A DNA stretch of 64,000 bases. It comes from DASVTR01 sp036382855 (GTDB lineage Bacteria; Acidobacteriota; Blastocatellia; Pyrinomonadales; Pyrinomonadaceae). A program made the translations under genes and the position numbers. Every line of letters begins with the position of its first letter. Position 1 is the first letter of the stretch. This document shows positions 45,373 to 54,581 of the stretch, in pieces. Below the pieces are notes generated by a model. It ran no database searches. It saw nothing but the letters and a program-made list of their open reading frames with translations, and was not told the DNA's origin. The stretch covers positions 40,190-104,189 of the forward strand of contig DASVPO010000011.1 of the NCBI GenBank assembly GCA_036382855.1. The letters run 5' to 3'.

Positions 45373-45753
45373 ATGAGTCGTATTCTGATTGTCGAAGATG
45401 ACGAGACGCGCTGCGAGTGGTTTAACGAAAAGTTTGCCGGGCGCGAGATGGACGTGACGTGCGATGTCGGGCAGGCGTTCGAGTGGCTGGCCGCGCGCGA
45501 CTACGAAGTTATCCTACTCGACCACGATCTTCTGGAAGAACACTACTTTTCGGATGAGCCTGACGACGCGCGCACGGGCTATGCCGTTGCGGCATGGCTG
45601 GCCGCGAATCCCGACCGCCACCGTCAGAGCCTCATCATCATTCACTCGCTCAACTATTCGGGCGCGCAACGGATGCTCGACAAGCTTTGCGAAGCAGGAC
45701 TTGAAGCCGAACACATTCCCTTTCATTATCTGCAATTCGGTTTAAGGCTCTAA
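45373..45753 (+). CDS. receiver-like domain protein (cyclic-phosphate-processing receiver type)
   Basis: The 126-aa single-domain protein begins MSRILIVEDDETRCEWFNEKF and has the receiver-fold landmarks: acidic pair VEDDE, central strand EVILLDHDLLEEHYF, later IIIHSLNYSGAQRM. The LLDHDLL segment and the Ser-for-Thr/Lys changes fit the cREC-type branch rather than a canonical phosphorylated receiver. There is no output domain and no kinase nearby. The start ATG lacks a strong ribosome site. The fold is well supported, the role is not. Confidence 0.72.
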   Translation: MSRILIVEDDETRCEWFNEKFAGREMDVTCDVGQAFEWLAARDYEVILLDHDLLEEHYFSDEPDDARTGYAVAAWLAANPDRHRQSLIIIHSLNYSGAQRMLDKLCEAGLEAEHIPFHYLQFGLRL

Positions 45754-45765
45754 AGCCCCGTTTGA

Positions 45766-45981
45766 TTATTCGCTCAGGCGCACGAGACTTGCTCTCGTCC
45801 CTTCGCTTTTGACCTCCGGCTCGCGCCTTTCCCACTCGCGGCCGCAAACGCGACAGCGATAGCGATTCTTCTCCAGAGAAGTTGGCCCACGCGACTCTTC
45901 AAGAAACGCTTTCGTGTACGCAAGAGCGCTCGCTCCTTCAAGTCTGTCAAACTTCGCGCATGAGCATCCTGGCTGGTCCAT
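45766..45981 (-). CDS. small zinc-ribbon-like protein, 71 aa
   Basis: Four cysteines in two knuckles (CSC near residues 6-8, YRCRVCGREW at about 42-51) suggest a single zinc ribbon. An AGAGAGG ribosome site lies 6 bases before the ATG. The rest is polar and short. It may bind nucleic acid or protein. It is convergent with the receiver gene and 13 bases from it. Confidence 0.65.
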   Translation of the reverse strand: MDQPGCSCAKFDRLEGASALAYTKAFLEESRGPTSLEKNRYRCRVCGREWERREPEVKSEGTRASLVRLSE

Positions 45982-46010
45982 CAGTCGCCTCTCTTTACCT
46001 TCTCGCGTGC

Positions 46011-46802
46011 TTATGGAATCCTGCCACGTAGTTTTTCAGCTTCGGCCACCGCCTCTTTATACTCCGGCATGTAATCAGGGTGAGGCTTTAGATTGACTAG
46101 TGCGTCCAATTGTTTGCGCGCGTCGTCGTAGCGCTTGATGGCGACGTAAGCTTCGGCCAGCCGCAAGCGCAGGAAGGCGTTGTTCTCGCCGAAGCGCAAT
46201 CCCTTTTCCAGCATCGCGACAGCCTTCTGCTGGTCGCCGCCGAGCATGCGCGGTGCTTTCAAATAGACTTGACCGAGCGCCATGTAAGCGCTGCCACTCT
46301 GGTAGCCTTCGTCCAGACGCAGCACCGTCTCCATCTCCCTGATAATATCGTCAACGCCTGTCAGGCCGGCGAGCGTGCTGTGTTCGGCGCTGCCGCCGTA
46401 ATTTGCGCCGAGCCAGAAATGGCCCTCCGGCTTATCTTTCTGTAGCTCGACGGCCCTTTGACCTGCTTCCGCGCCGTCACGGAAAGCCTTGTCGCGTTCC
46501 CTTTTGTCGCTCGTGTGCGCGCCCAGATAATAATTAAACTTTGCCAAGCGCCACACAGCCTCGTAGTTGCTGGGCTCTGCGGCGTTTGCCCGCCGGAGCG
46601 CGACGATTCCCGCACGCAGGCGCGAGAGGTCTTCGCGCTCACTGTAAAGTTTGTCGGCCTGCGCAATCAATTCGGCAGCCGGTTCGTTGCTGCCCGGAAG
46701 GCGAGCCTCAGGCGTCTCTGTTGAGCAACCGGGCGCTGCCGCAGATAGCCCTGCAATGATGAGAAGGCGGCTGAGACGAATGAGTATCTTTTTGTATTTC
46801 AT
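46011..46802 (-). CDS. TPR lipoprotein of the TRAP-transporter TatT type
   Basis: The 263-aa protein has a lipoprotein signal (LLIIAGLSAAAPGCSTE; Cys at about residue 26) and an array of TPR helices (about 45-255; AGIVALRRANAAEPSNYEAVWRLAKFNYYLGAH in parts, GHFWLGANYGGSAEHSTLAG, AYMALGQVYLKAPRMLGGD). The LGGD/PRMLGGD repeat spacing matches TatT-like proteins that accompany TRAP systems, but no TRAP genes are present. The ATG at 46802 is preferred over a GTG three bases upstream because of GGAAAG 7 bases before it. Confidence 0.78.
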   Translation of the reverse strand: MKYKKILIRLSRLLIIAGLSAAAPGCSTETPEARLPGSNEPAAELIAQADKLYSEREDLSRLRAGIVALRRANAAEPSNYEAVWRLAKFNYYLGAHTSDKRERDKAFRDGAEAGQRAVELQKDKPEGHFWLGANYGGSAEHSTLAGLTGVDDIIREMETVLRLDEGYQSGSAYMALGQVYLKAPRMLGGDQQKAVAMLEKGLRFGENNAFLRLRLAEAYVAIKRYDDARKQLDALVNLKPHPDYMPEYKEAVAEAEKLRGRIP

Positions 46803-46985
46803 CACTTAACTTTCCAGTTGAGCCAGTCGTCAAACTGCTGTTCCGTCTCGTTTGCGTTTGACAGCTTACCTAAAACCGCTTGAATAAGGTAATATTTCGA
46901 GCACTACTTTTATGCTCTGGTATCATCTACGGTGCGCAGTTCCGTTCCGAACTTTACGCTCTTCAGACACGGCAGGGAGGACAGT

Positions 46986-47648
46986 TTGGCAGCCGCTGCA
47001 TTTTACGACCTGGAAGGCACACTGGTCAGCACAAATCTCGTTCACACGCTCGGTTTCTACGCCAAGAACCAGCAGGGTCTTTATCGCAGCCTGAAGAAAA
47101 GCGCTTCGACGCTTTTGAGCATTCCGCTTTTCGCCGTCACTGACCAGTACAGCCGTAAGGTTTTCAACGACCTGTTTTTTAAACGCTACAAGGGAGAGTC
47201 CGAAGACCGGCTGCGCTTTTTTGCCGACGAACTTTTCGAAGATGTCTTAAAGCCGGCGATTTATCCGGGCGCTTTCGAGTTGATTGAAAAATCGCGCAGC
47301 CTCGGCCTCCGTCAGGTCGTCGTTACGGGCGCGCTTGAGCTTTCCGTCAAACCCCTGATGGAGTTTCTTGGAATCACAGACTACGTTGCCAATCGCCTTG
47401 AGTTCGTTAACGGGATCGCGACGGGCCGCTTGCTCCCGCCCGTGCTCGCGGCGGCAACGAAGGCTTCTTGGATTAGAACCTTTGCAGAGCGCGAGGGCCT
47501 GAGCCTTTCGGATTCCTATGCCTACACCGACAGCATGAGTGACCTTCCAATGCTCTCGGTCGTCGGCCATCCGGCAGCCGTCAACCCCGACATGCGCCTC
47601 AGGCAGACGGCGCTGCATCACGATTGGCCGATTCTGAATTTGAAGTGA
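46986..47648 (+). CDS. HAD superfamily IB phosphatase (SerB-like)
   Basis: This 220-aa protein starts with TTG, supported by AGGGAGG 5 bases upstream. A longer frame to 46932 lacks such a site. It reads MAAAAFYDLEGTLVSTN: the nucleophile motif is DLEGT, with Glu in place of the usual second Asp. Motif II is VVVTGALELSVKPL, the conserved Lys is at KASW, and motif III is YAYTDSMSDLPML. This is the HAD-IB order with a helical cap (about 35-95). It should hydrolyse a phosphomonoester, with substrate unknown. The Glu variant could alter the general acid/base step. The stop codon lies inside a heptamer repeat. Confidence 0.8.
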   Translation: MAAAAFYDLEGTLVSTNLVHTLGFYAKNQQGLYRSLKKSASTLLSIPLFAVTDQYSRKVFNDLFFKRYKGESEDRLRFFADELFEDVLKPAIYPGAFELIEKSRSLGLRQVVVTGALELSVKPLMEFLGITDYVANRLEFVNGIATGRLLPPVLAAATKASWIRTFAEREGLSLSDSYAYTDSMSDLPMLSVVGHPAAVNPDMRLRQTALHHDWPILNLK

Positions 47649-47708
47649 TGAGTGACGAGTAAAAACAGATCGCTCGTCACTCATTACTCATCACTCATCA
47701 CTCATTAC
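47644..47708. repeat. heptamer-repeat inverted repeat (AGTGATG/ACTCATC family)
   Basis: A short left arm (47644-47660, two and a half heptamers) pairs with the start of a longer right arm (47672-47708, five heptamers of the ACTCATC type). It overlaps the stop codon of the HAD gene and fills the gap to the next gene. Confidence 0.8.
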
Positions 47709-47716
47709 TTGACTTT

Positions 47717-49315
47717 ATGAGCTTACAACTACGACGCAAGACACACGAATCCGTCATCTACATTGACCGCGACAGCGCGCCGCGCATTATTCCGTCGGGC
47801 GAGGACTTCATTCTCGAAGACTTACCGATTGGCACGCGCGTCATCTACCCGAAGCCGCCGATTAAGGGCCTGCCCAACCGCGAGGCAGCGATTCGCTACG
47901 CCCTTAATCATCCACACGACTGCGACCCGCTCTTCGCGCAGCTCTATCCGGGGATGCGCGTGACGATTGCCGTTGACGACATCAGCCTGCCCTTGCCGCC
48001 GATGGCAACGCCAGACATACGCCAGACCGTCCTCGAAATCCTGCTCGACATGCTCGCCGGCCACGGCGTTGACGACATACACATCATCATCGCCAATTCC
48101 CTGCACCGCAAGATGACCGAGTGGGAAATGAAACGGATGGTCGGCGCGAAGATTCACGAGGAGTTTTATCCAGACCGTTATTACAACCACGACGCCGAAT
48201 GGACTGACGGACTGACGACGCTTGGCGAGACGCGCCACAAAGAGCCTTTGCGCATCAACCGCCGCGCCGCCGAGAGCGACCTTCTCATCTACGTCAACAT
48301 CAACCTCGTGCCGATGGACGGCGGGCACAAATCGGTCGCCGTCGGCTTGTGCGACTACGAATCTTTGCGCGCTCATCACGAGCCGCAAACCATACGCGAC
48401 TCCGACAGCTACATGGACCCCGCGCGCTCGGAGTTGAATCACAAGGTCGTGCGTCTCGGAGAGCTTGTTGACAAGCACATGAACGTCTTCCACATCGAGA
48501 CGGCGCTCAACAATCGGATGTACAAAGGCGACATGGATTTCCTCTTGAGAAACGAGGATGAGTTTTCGGCCTTCGACCGCATGAAGTATGAAGCGATGCG
48601 CTACACGATGAGCAAGCTGCCTCGGCCCGCGCGCCGCAAGCTGCTTCATTCGCGCCCCGCACAATACGAGATGATTGCCTGCCATGCGGGGCGCACAGAA
48701 CCCGTACACGCGAAGATTCTGGAAAAGAATTTTGACCAGTACAACATCCCCGTGCGCGGCCAGTGTGACATACTGATAACCGGCATCCCGGACATCTCAC
48801 CCTACAACGTCTACTCCGTCTTAAACCCCTTGCTCGTGCAGGTGATGGCCCTCGGTTATCACTTCAACTTCTACCGCAACAAGCCGCTCCTGAAGAAAGG
48901 CGGCGTGCTCATCCTTCATCATCCCTGCTATGATGAGTTTGACCACAATTTTCATCCGAGCTACATAGAGTTTTTTAATCGTCTCTTGCCGGAGACGCGC
49001 GACGCCTTCGTGCTGCGCGAAAAATACGAGCGCGAGTTTGCCAACAATCCTTCTTACGTTGAAATGTACCGTCGCGGCAACGCCTATCACGGCGCGCATC
49101 CATTTTTCATGTGGTACTGGGGCGAAAACGGTCGCCAGCACGTCGGCCACGTTATCGCCGCCGGGGCTGAAAACGCACACGTGCCAGCGATGCTCGGCTG
49201 GGAGCGCGCGGACAATCTGACCGAGGCGATTGCGATGGCCCGCAGCTACATGGGCCGCTCCGCCGAAATCACGATGCTGCATCAACCTGTGATTGCGCTC
49301 TGTGACATGGAGTAG
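47717..49315 (+). CDS. LarA-like protein (DUF2088/nickel-pincer racemase family)
   Basis: The 532-aa protein has the LarA-type N-terminal domain: VTIAVDDISLPLPP, a nucleotide-like loop IIIANSLHRKMTEWEMK (the ANGLHR-type motif) and MDGGHKSVAVGL, which carries the lysine expected to anchor the nickel-pincer cofactor. The C-terminal domain has GIPDISPYNVYSVLNP and GGVLILHHPCYDEF. True LarA needs LarB, LarC and LarE to make its cofactor, and none is in the window. It is longer than LarA (about 425 aa). A racemase or epimerase of a 2-hydroxy acid is plausible but unproven. Confidence 0.75.
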   Translation: MSLQLRRKTHESVIYIDRDSAPRIIPSGEDFILEDLPIGTRVIYPKPPIKGLPNREAAIRYALNHPHDCDPLFAQLYPGMRVTIAVDDISLPLPPMATPDIRQTVLEILLDMLAGHGVDDIHIIIANSLHRKMTEWEMKRMVGAKIHEEFYPDRYYNHDAEWTDGLTTLGETRHKEPLRINRRAAESDLLIYVNINLVPMDGGHKSVAVGLCDYESLRAHHEPQTIRDSDSYMDPARSELNHKVVRLGELVDKHMNVFHIETALNNRMYKGDMDFLLRNEDEFSAFDRMKYEAMRYTMSKLPRPARRKLLHSRPAQYEMIACHAGRTEPVHAKILEKNFDQYNIPVRGQCDILITGIPDISPYNVYSVLNPLLVQVMALGYHFNFYRNKPLLKKGGVLILHHPCYDEFDHNFHPSYIEFFNRLLPETRDAFVLREKYEREFANNPSYVEMYRRGNAYHGAHPFFMWYWGENGRQHVGHVIAAGAENAHVPAMLGWERADNLTEAIAMARSYMGRSAEITMLHQPVIALCDME

Positions 49316-49342
49316 AATGGGTGTATGTTGAGGGCTGAAGCT

Positions 49343-50008
49343 ATGCGAGCGATGAGATACAAACGAGTGCTGGCCTTTTCCCTGACGTTGATTAGCTCCG
49401 TGCTCTATGTTGAGTTTCATCACGTCCGTGATTACGTAAGCTGGCATTTGCAGAGAGAGATGTGCGAGGCTGCCGCTGAGGGTGACATCAGTAGAATGAA
49501 ACTACTGCTCTCAATCGGCGCTGTGCCCCACGGCTGGAATTCATCTTTTGAGCCTATCATTTTCGCCGCACAGTCAGGACAAACTGAGGCCGTTCGATTT
49601 TTGTTGGACAAAGGTGCAGACGTTAACAGCCATGGGAAGGAGCTTAACACTCCCCTGTCGGATGCGGCTGAATACGGGCATTTAGAGACGGTCAAGCTGC
49701 TGCTCTCAAAAGGTGCTGATGTTCGTCCGCAGTATGGACAGCTTTCGGCTTTATGCGGAGCGGCGGAAAACGGCTATGCCGGAATTGTCAGACTTCTCTT
49801 AGCGCACGGCGCTGGCGAAGACAAGGATGATGTTAGAGCCTTGCGTGCGGCTGTCACGCGACGGCAGCCTGAGGTTGTCCGCATACTACTGGCGCGCGGT
49901 GTCGAAGTTAACGATAAAACTTATTATCCTTCCGTTCTGGCAGACGCGATTGAGAAAGGTAATACGGAAATCATAGGGCTACTAAAGCGCGCAGGTGCTA
50001 AAGAATAA
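49343..50008 (+). CDS. ankyrin-repeat protein with N-terminal membrane anchor
   Basis: The start is the ATG at 49343, because GAGGG lies 8 bases upstream; an earlier ATG at 49325 is in frame. The 221-aa product has a hydrophobic N-terminal segment (LAFSLTLISSVLYV, about residues 9-22) and five ankyrin repeats (about 45-215), for example AAQSGQTEAVRFLLDKGADV and AAEYGHLETVKLLLSKGADV. Ankyrin repeats bind proteins. Base composition is lower in GC than the neighbours, suggesting acquisition. It lies between the LarA-like gene and the lipid megaenzyme. Confidence 0.8.
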   Translation: MRAMRYKRVLAFSLTLISSVLYVEFHHVRDYVSWHLQREMCEAAAEGDISRMKLLLSIGAVPHGWNSSFEPIIFAAQSGQTEAVRFLLDKGADVNSHGKELNTPLSDAAEYGHLETVKLLLSKGADVRPQYGQLSALCGAAENGYAGIVRLLLAHGAGEDKDDVRALRAAVTRRQPEVVRILLARGVEVNDKTYYPSVLADAIEKGNTEIIGLLKRAGAKE

Positions 50009-50048
50009 TTTGTTTGTGGTGCTTCCCGGCCCGGACGTTAATTAAAAG

Positions 50049-53000
50049 ATGAAGCTTTCACCGACAGAGATTTATCAGGACAGGAAAATCTTCCTCATCG
50101 GAAGCACGGGCTTTCTCGGCAAAGTCACGCTGAGCATGCTGCTCTACCGCTTTCCGAACATCGGGCGTGTCTATGTCACCGTGCGCGCTCGCTCCGCAGA
50201 GGAATCGCAGACGCGTTTCTGGAACAACGTCATCACCGCCCCGCCCTTTGACCCGCTCCGTGAAAGATACGGTGATGCGCTCGAAGGTTTCATACGCGAG
50301 AAGGTCACGGTAGTCGGCGGCGACATCGGCGACGATAATCTCGGCTACACCGAAGAAGAAGCACAGGCAATCGCAGACGACGTTGATGTCGTCATCAACA
50401 GCGCCGGCAACGTCACCTTCAACCCGACGCTTGAGAGCGCGCTGCGCACAAACGTCGTCGGCACACAGAACGTCATCGCCTTCGCCAACCGTATGAAGCG
50501 CCCGGCGCTCGTACACGTTTCGACCTGCTTTGTGGCGGGCAATCGTTCCGGCGCTGTCTGGGAGAGCGACCCCGTCGTCGGCTACTTCCCGCGCCGCGAC
50601 GAATTAGAGGGCGTGGAATTTTCCGTCGAGCAGGAGATCAGGGATTGCGCGAAGCTGGCGGAGCGCGTGCGCGATGAAGCGCGCGACGCGATGATGGTCG
50701 CACGCTTTCGCGACCTCGCACGCAAGCGCCTCATCGAAGAAGGACGCGACCCCGACGACCCCGACGCGATGGGCCTCGCGGTCGCGCGTGAGAGAAAAGT
50801 CTGGACGAGAACGCGCCTGACCGACCTCGGCATCGAACGCGCAGCATGGTGGGGTTGGCCCAACATTTACACTTACACTAAAAGTCTCGGCGAACAACTC
50901 GTCGCCGCGCAAACAGAGATGGTGCGAACCATCGTGCGCCCGTCAATCGTCGAATCCGCGCTCTCTTATCCTTTCCCCGGCTGGAACGAAGGCTTCACCA
51001 CCACCGCGCCCATCATCTTCCTGACGCTCAAAGGGCAGACGCAGATTCCTGCTAATGAGAAGTTGATTCTGGACATCACGCCCGTTGATCAGGTGTCTGC
51101 CGTGATGCTGGCGGTCGCGGCGCAAGCCTGCATCGAAGAGCCGCGCCTCGTCTTTCAGGCTGCGACGGGCGATTCCAATCCAAACGACATGCGACGCATC
51201 ATCGGCCTCGTCGGCCTCTACAAGCGCAAGCATTTCGAGGATAAGGAAACGGGCTTCGGCCTCTTCAACAAGATTGCTTCCATGATGGAAGCTCGCGCCG
51301 TCACACCCGAACGCTTTGAAAAGACTTCGACGCCGATGATTAACGCGGCGGCTAAAAAAGTCTCTTCATTGCTTGACCGCGCACGCCCGCGCTGGGGCGG
51401 CGGCCGCGTCGTTGACGTTATCGAGCGCGCGAAAGACCGCGTGGATAGAGTCGTCGAGTTCACGCAGGAGACTAAAGAAGCGTTCGAGATGTTTCACCCG
51501 TTCACGATTGAGAACGCCTACGTCTTCCGTGCGGACAACGTGCGCTCGCTCTTTGCGCGGATTCGCAAAGACGAACAACAGCTTCTCATCTGGAATCCTG
51601 ACAAGCTCGACTGGTACGACTACTGGATTAACACTCATCTGCCGGGCCTGCAAAAATGGGTCTTGCCGACGCTCGAAGAGGAGATGCGCGAGCAGCCCAA
51701 GCGCGTCTATACCTACCGCGACCTGCTTGAGCTTTTCGAGACGACGACCAAGCGCCATGCCACGCGCGTCGCGATGCGCATTGAAAGAGACGGGCGCAAA
51801 GAGCAGTACACTTATGCTGACCTGCGCGAGCTTGCGACGCGCGCCGGAGCTTTTCTAGCCAGTTGCGGCGTTAAGGCTGGCACGCGCGTCATGCTCCTGA
51901 GCCACAACGCGCCGGAGTGGGGCATGTCCTACTTCGGCGTGCTCAAGGCGGGCGCAACCTGTATCCCCGTTGACCCCGAAAGCTCAACGGACGAGATCAT
52001 CAACTTCGCGCGTGCGGGCGATGCGAGCGGCATCATCCTCAGCGAAGAGATGCTTGAGAAGCATGCTGACCTGAAGGAGCGGCTCACTGCTGCCGGTCTG
52101 GAAGAAACGCGTCTCTGGCTCTTCGACGAAGTGTTCGCGATGCCCGACCAGCAGACCGAAGATGAGCGCATCGCGCTTCTGCCCTCGCGCGGGCATGCGC
52201 AGGCAGTCGCTTCCTTAATCTTCACGTCGGGCACTACGGGTCAGCCCAAAGGCGTCATGCTCTCGCACCGTAATCTGACGAGCATGACTTCGATGCTCTC
52301 TTCCATCTTCGACATGTCAACGAAGGACGGCGTGCTCTCCGTGCTGCCCCTTCATCATACGTTCGAGTTTTCTACAGGCTTCCTCGCGCCTCTCAGTCGC
52401 GGCGCGCAGATAACATATCTGGAAGAATTGTCCGGCGAAGCCCTGGCGCGTTCAATCAAGAACGGTTATGTGACGGGCATGGTCGGCGTGCCTGCGTTGT
52501 GGGAGCTTCTGCACCGTCGTATCAAAAACAAGTTTAGCGAACGGAGCAAGCTCATCGCCGATGCTGCCGATCTGTTAATACGCGCTAACGCATGGCTGCG
52601 CGACCAGACGCCGCTCAATCTGGGCCAACTCATCTTCTATCCGATTCACGAAGGCATGGGCGGGCGCATACGCTATCTCATCAGCGGCGGCTCTGCTTTG
52701 AGCGAGAAGGTGCAGCGCGATTTTCACGGCCTCGGCTTTACGATTCTCGAAGGCTACGGGCTGACGGAAGCATCGCCCGTGCTGACCGTCACGCGGCCGC
52801 AGAACGGACTGATGACAGGCAGCGTCGGCAAGCCTCTGCCCGGCGTTGAGATTAAGATTGCGGAGCCAGATGCTTCGGGCGTCGGCGAAGTGATAGCGCG
52901 CGGGCCAAATGTCATGCTCGGCTACTACGAGAACAAGGCCGCGACCGATCAGGCCATCATCAATCGCTGGCTTTACACGGGTGACCTCGGACGCCTCGAC

Positions 53001-54479
53001 GACGAAGGCAACCTCTATCTGGTCGGGCGCTCGAAAGACATTATCGTTGACACCAACGGCAAGAACGTCTACCCGGACGAAATCGAAGAGGCTTACAGCA
53101 ACTCGCCGCTAATTAAGGAACTGAGCGTCGTCGGATTGCCCGACGGCTTAGGCGAAAAGGTCGCCTGCATGGTCGTCGCAGATGAAGATTATGACATCGC
53201 GCTCTCGCGTGCCGAGTTGCGTCGTCGCATCGAAGAGCATTTCCGCGATGTTTCATCGAGCCTGCCCTTCTTCAAGCGCGTCAAGGTGCTCCATTTCTGG
53301 GACGGCGATTTGCCGCGCACGGCGACGCGCAAGGTCAAGCGGCGCGAAGTGGTCGAGGCGATGTTGAAGTTGGAGGAGGCGATGCGTGTCGCCCCGCGCT
53401 TAAATGAGGCGGAAGATGCTGGCGGACAGAAAGCAACGTGGCTGCTCGACATAGTGGCGACGGTTTCCGGCAGGCCGCGCTCGCAGGTCAGCTTCAACTC
53501 TCGCTTGAGCGACCTCGGCTTCGACAGCTTGATGTACGTCGAACTCGCGACGGCCATAGAGAATGCCGGCGGAGTGTTGACCTCGCCTGAGACGTTAAAC
53601 GAAGTGCAGGATTTACGCGAACTGACCAACGTTGTCACACGCCAGTCCGCCGCGAAAAAAGAGACTGTTAAGACTCCTGCTGCCGATGCGCGTCGTGATG
53701 AGGATGAGATTTATATTCCGTCAATCGTTCGCACCGTCGGCAATAAAGGGCTCGACGCTTTGCAGCGTCTCTTCTACGAAAAATTCCTGCACACGCGTTA
53801 TGAAGGCCAGACCAACATTCCCGTTCACACCAACTTCATCGTCGCGCCGAATCATACCTCTCATCTGGATATGGGTCTCGCGAAGATGGCGCTCGGAGAA
53901 GCGGGCCGCGATATGGTGGCGCTCGCGGCTGCGGACTATTTCTTCGACAACAAGTATAAGCGCGCCTACATGGACAACTTCACGAACACAGTGCCCATCG
54001 AGCGCAGCGGCAGCCTGCGTCAATCTTTGCGTCATGCACGCTCGTTTCTGGACCGCGGCTACAACGCGCTCATCTTTCCCGAAGGCGGGCGCACTCTCGA
54101 CGGAGAGTTGGCTGATTTCAAAGCCATCATCGGTTATCTGGCTCTCTCATGCCGCGTCGGGATTCTGCCCGTCTATCTCTACGGCACATACGAAGCGCTG
54201 CCCAAAGGCTCGAACATCATCAAGAGCCGCGACATCGGCGCACGCATCGGCCGCTACCTCTCGTTTGAAGAGCTTGAGGAGATGACTAAAGGCATGTCGC
54301 GCGCCGAAGCCTACCGTCTCATCGCCGCCTTCACACGTCATCAGGTCGAAAACCTGCGCGACGGAACGCGCCATGCCTTCGACGCCAAAGCCCTGCGCCG
54401 CCAATGGAAGAGCGAGCGCCGCAACCGCGCGGCAAACCCTGAAGAAAGCGCCGAACACCTGACGACAATCGGAGACTAA
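50049..54479 (+). CDS. multidomain lipid enzyme: acyl-thioester reductase, acyl-AMP ligase, ACP, PlsC acyltransferase
   Basis: The 1476-aa protein has four modules. Residues about 10-370 form an extended SDR/fatty-acyl-CoA-reductase domain (IGSTGFLGK at 17-25, INSAGNVTFN, Tyr274/Lys278 of YTYTKSLGE). Residues about 550-1130 are an AMP-dependent acyl ligase (FTSGTTGQPKGV at about 724, GYGLTEASPV at about 902, YTGDLGRLDDEGN at about 977). Residues about 1135-1200 are an acyl carrier with DLGFDSLMYVEL, Ser near 1160 for phosphopantetheine. Residues about 1240-1440 are a PlsC domain (NHTSHLD at about 1268, FPEGGRTLDG at about 1343). It could activate, carry, reduce and transfer fatty acyl groups. 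The order recalls myxobacterial ElbD, involved in ether-lipid synthesis. Product unknown. Confidence 0.88.
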   Translation: MKLSPTEIYQDRKIFLIGSTGFLGKVTLSMLLYRFPNIGRVYVTVRARSAEESQTRFWNNVITAPPFDPLRERYGDALEGFIREKVTVVGGDIGDDNLGYTEEEAQAIADDVDVVINSAGNVTFNPTLESALRTNVVGTQNVIAFANRMKRPALVHVSTCFVAGNRSGAVWESDPVVGYFPRRDELEGVEFSVEQEIRDCAKLAERVRDEARDAMMVARFRDLARKRLIEEGRDPDDPDAMGLAVARERKVWTRTRLTDLGIERAAWWGWPNIYTYTKSLGEQLVAAQTEMVRTIVRPSIVESALSYPFPGWNEGFTTTAPIIFLTLKGQTQIPANEKLILDITPVDQVSAVMLAVAAQACIEEPRLVFQAATGDSNPNDMRRIIGLVGLYKRKHFEDKETGFGLFNKIASMMEARAVTPERFEKTSTPMINAAAKKVSSLLDRARPRWGGGRVVDVIERAKDRVDRVVEFTQETKEAFEMFHPFTIENAYVFRADNVRSLFARIRKDEQQLLIWNPDKLDWYDYWINTHLPGLQKWVLPTLEEEMREQPKRVYTYRDLLELFETTTKRHATRVAMRIERDGRKEQYTYADLRELATRAGAFLASCGVKAGTRVMLLSHNAPEWGMSYFGVLKAGATCIPVDPESSTDEIINFARAGDASGIILSEEMLEKHADLKERLTAAGLEETRLWLFDEVFAMPDQQTEDERIALLPSRGHAQAVASLIFTSGTTGQPKGVMLSHRNLTSMTSMLSSIFDMSTKDGVLSVLPLHHTFEFSTGFLAPLSRGAQITYLEELSGEALARSIKNGYVTGMVGVPALWELLHRRIKNKFSERSKLIADAADLLIRANAWLRDQTPLNLGQLIFYPIHEGMGGRIRYLISGGSALSEKVQRDFHGLGFTILEGYGLTEASPVLTVTRPQNGLMTGSVGKPLPGVEIKIAEPDASGVGEVIARGPNVMLGYYENKAATDQAIINRWLYTGDLGRLDDEGNLYLVGRSKDIIVDTNGKNVYPDEIEEAYSNSPLIKELSVVGLPDGLGEKVACMVVADEDYDIALSRAELRRRIEEHFRDVSSSLPFFKRVKVLHFWDGDLPRTATRKVKRREVVEAMLKLEEAMRVAPRLNEAEDAGGQKATWLLDIVATVSGRPRSQVSFNSRLSDLGFDSLMYVELATAIENAGGVLTSPETLNEVQDLRELTNVVTRQSAAKKETVKTPAADARRDEDEIYIPSIVRTVGNKGLDALQRLFYEKFLHTRYEGQTNIPVHTNFIVAPNHTSHLDMGLAKMALGEAGRDMVALAAADYFFDNKYKRAYMDNFTNTVPIERSGSLRQSLRHARSFLDRGYNALIFPEGGRTLDGELADFKAIIGYLALSCRVGILPVYLYGTYEALPKGSNIIKSRDIGARIGRYLSFEELEEMTKGMSRAEAYRLIAAFTRHQVENLRDGTRHAFDAKALRRQWKSERRNRAANPEESAEHLTTIGD

Positions 54480-54483
54480 AGAC

Positions 54484-54573
54484 AGTGATGAGTAATGAGT
54501 AATGAGTGATGAGTGAAAGCGCGTGACAAGCGTTTTTCTTTTACTCATCACTCATTACTCATCACTCATCACT
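54484..54573. repeat. heptamer-repeat inverted repeat (AGTGATG/ACTCATC family)
   Basis: The left arm 54484-54516 and right arm 54543-54573 each hold more than four heptamers and are nearly perfect complements. The spacer contains a small GCG/CGC stem and a T-rich run (54532-54542) on the plus strand. It lies between the megaenzyme and the SDR gene and leaves the SDR start without a normal ribosome site. Confidence 0.87.
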
Positions 54574-54581
54574 TTGTTACT

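Noticed and set aside
54484..54573. CRISPR-like short repeats
   Set aside because: The repeats are contiguous 7-mers in facing arms with no unique spacers and no cas genes nearby.
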